Assembly: GCA_023432075.1 (NCBI GenBank)
Contig: JAEYVD010000666.1
Location: 1-7,389, forward strand
Direction of reading: 5' to 3'
Length of the DNA: 7,389 nucleotides
Source of the DNA: Pseudomonadota bacterium
GTDB taxonomy: Bacteria > Pseudomonadota > Gammaproteobacteria > Burkholderiales > Burkholderiaceae_B
Part shown: positions 6,901-7,389 of the stretch, in pieces
Layout of the letters: each line of letters starts with the position of its first letter
Position numbering within the stretch: position 1 is the stretch's first letter
Program-made: the position numbers and the translations under genes
The notes under the pieces: model-generated
What the model was told of the DNA's origin: nothing
Seen by the model: only the letters and a program-made list of their open reading frames with translations
The model's database searches: none

Positions 6901-6932
6901 TGACGCAATCCACCCGCAAGATTGTCGCAATC
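6901..6932 (+). promoter_or_regulatory. Candidate AraC-type operator: direct repeat with 22-bp period
   Basis: TGACGCAATC (6901-6910) and TGTCGCAATC (6923-6932) match at nine of ten positions, in the same orientation and 22 bp apart, which places them on the same face of the helix about two turns apart. This is the usual geometry for an AraC-family dimer. TGTCGC-type half-sites have been described for other GlxA-group regulators such as Pseudomonas ArgR. The repeat lies between the divergent GlxA-type regulator and DUF1428 genes. Its downstream half is 6 bp before a candidate -35, the position expected for an activator of the DUF1428 gene. Binding is inferred. Confidence 0.5.
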
Positions 6933-6937
6933 GCCTA

Positions 6938-6966
6938 TCTGAAACCCGCGCGGATCCCGATACAGT
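6938..6966 (+). promoter_or_regulatory. Candidate promoter of the DUF1428 gene
   Basis: CTGAAA (6938-6943) and TACAGT (6961-6966), with a 17-base spacer, each match the sigma-70 consensus at four of six positions. A promoter this weak, immediately downstream of the direct repeat, is what activator-dependent control would look like. It predicts a leader of about 85 bases, which contains a 7-bp GC dyad (6997-7003 with 7018-7024). Confidence 0.35.
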
Positions 6967-7045
6967 GGCTCCTGCCGACCCAGAAATCCGGACGGCGGCC
7001 GGGACGGATTGCGGACGCCCGGCCAAACCAGAACAACACGGACGT

Positions 7046-7051
7046 GAGGAG
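7046..7051 (+). promoter_or_regulatory. Strong ribosome binding site of the DUF1428 gene
   Basis: GAGGAG is placed 6 bases before the ATG at 7058. It is the best Shine-Dalgarno match in this window and it fixes the start of the gene. Confidence 0.8.
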
Positions 7052-7057
7052 TGATCG

Positions 7058-7389
7058 ATGGACAAGTACATAGATGGTTTCCTGCTGTGCGTACCCAAGG
7101 CAAACCTGGAGACCTACAAGAAAATGGCGACGCACGCCGAAGGCATCTGGCGCGAGCACGGCGCGCTGGATTACCGCGAAGGCGTGGCCGACGATATCGA
7201 CGGGGAAGGGTTCGCGTCCTTCAGCGCGGCCGCCGGCGCGCGCGAGGGCGAGGTCGTCGTCTTCGCCTGGATCCTGTATCCCAGCAAGGAAGCGCGCAAC
7301 AGCATCAACGCCAAGGTGATGTCCGACCCGCGCCTGGCGGACATGTGCTGCGAGGGCGTATTCGACGTCAAGCGCATGTGCTGGGGCGG
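7058..7389 (+). CDS. DUF1428 (YbaA-type) protein, partial at right edge
   Basis: The frame is open from the ATG at 7058 to the window end (110 codons, no stop). Family members are about 117-120 residues as I recall, so only a few C-terminal residues are missing. It is a small soluble cytoplasmic protein without signal peptide. Family landmarks: MDKYIDGFLLCVPKANLETY at the start, then WREHGALDYREGVADD, the strand VVVFAWILYPSKEARN, and NAKVMSDPRLADM, ending in FDVKRMCWGG. DUF1428 proteins have a dimeric ferredoxin-like (alpha/beta barrel) fold. E. coli YbaA is the best-known member, but no biochemical function is established. Most relatives I recall lack the cysteines seen in MCCEG and RMCWGG, so these may be lineage-specific. 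It is divergent from the GlxA-type regulator and is the likely target of the operator-like repeat upstream. Confidence 0.9.
   Translation, partial: MDKYIDGFLLCVPKANLETYKKMATHAEGIWREHGALDYREGVADDIDGEGFASFSAAAGAREGEVVVFAWILYPSKEARNSINAKVMSDPRLADMCCEGVFDVKRMCWG

Noticed and set aside
6889..7098. Upstream extension of the GlxA-type regulator (to a 394-residue protein)
   Set aside because: The extension overlaps the divergent DUF1428 gene and its strong ribosome binding site and adds non-family sequence. The family's first strand begins at MKNVAF.

Overview
The window is GC-rich, densely coded DNA with high-GC codon use. Its gene set (a PDC-like class C beta-lactamase, a methyl-accepting chemotaxis protein, a GlxA-type AraC regulator, a DUF1428 protein and a DUF2242 lipoprotein) fits a chromosomal segment of a betaproteobacterium of the Alcaligenaceae, most likely Achromobacter or Bordetella. 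That assignment comes from recognising protein families and was not tested by a search. There is no sign of a mobile element, CRISPR array, tRNA or rRNA.

Layout, left to right. (1) A minus-strand DUF2242-type lipoprotein gene runs off the left edge (start at 593). (2) After a 270-bp spacer comes a minus-strand three-gene run, read from high to low coordinate: two successive SMI1/KNR4 (SUKH)-like genes (start 3389, then start about 2785) and a class C beta-lactamase gene (2054 to 864). Gaps are 16 and 56 bp, so they are probably co-transcribed. No ampR lies next to ampC. (3) A divergent spacer of 110 bp separates this run from a plus-strand gene for a small exported protein (3500-3985), probably of the surface-adhesin E type. 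(4) That gene converges, with only 5 bp between stop codons, on a minus-strand methyl-accepting chemotaxis protein (3991-5616). A sigma-28-like promoter candidate lies in the 297-bp spacer upstream of it. (5) A minus-strand GlxA-family regulator (5914-6876) is divergent from a plus-strand DUF1428 (YbaA-type) gene, which leaves the window at the right edge. Their shared 181-bp spacer holds a direct repeat of TGaCGCAATC/TGtCGCAATC at a 22-bp period, just upstream of a plausible promoter for the DUF1428 gene. This looks like an operator for an AraC-family activator.

The genes do not form one obvious pathway. The most informative local relationships are the SUKH-SUKH-ampC run without ampR, and the GlxA regulator/DUF1428 pair with a candidate operator between them. 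I see no convincing evidence of a wholly new system. The long open frames antisense to ampC and to the chemotaxis gene are best explained as high-GC shadows.
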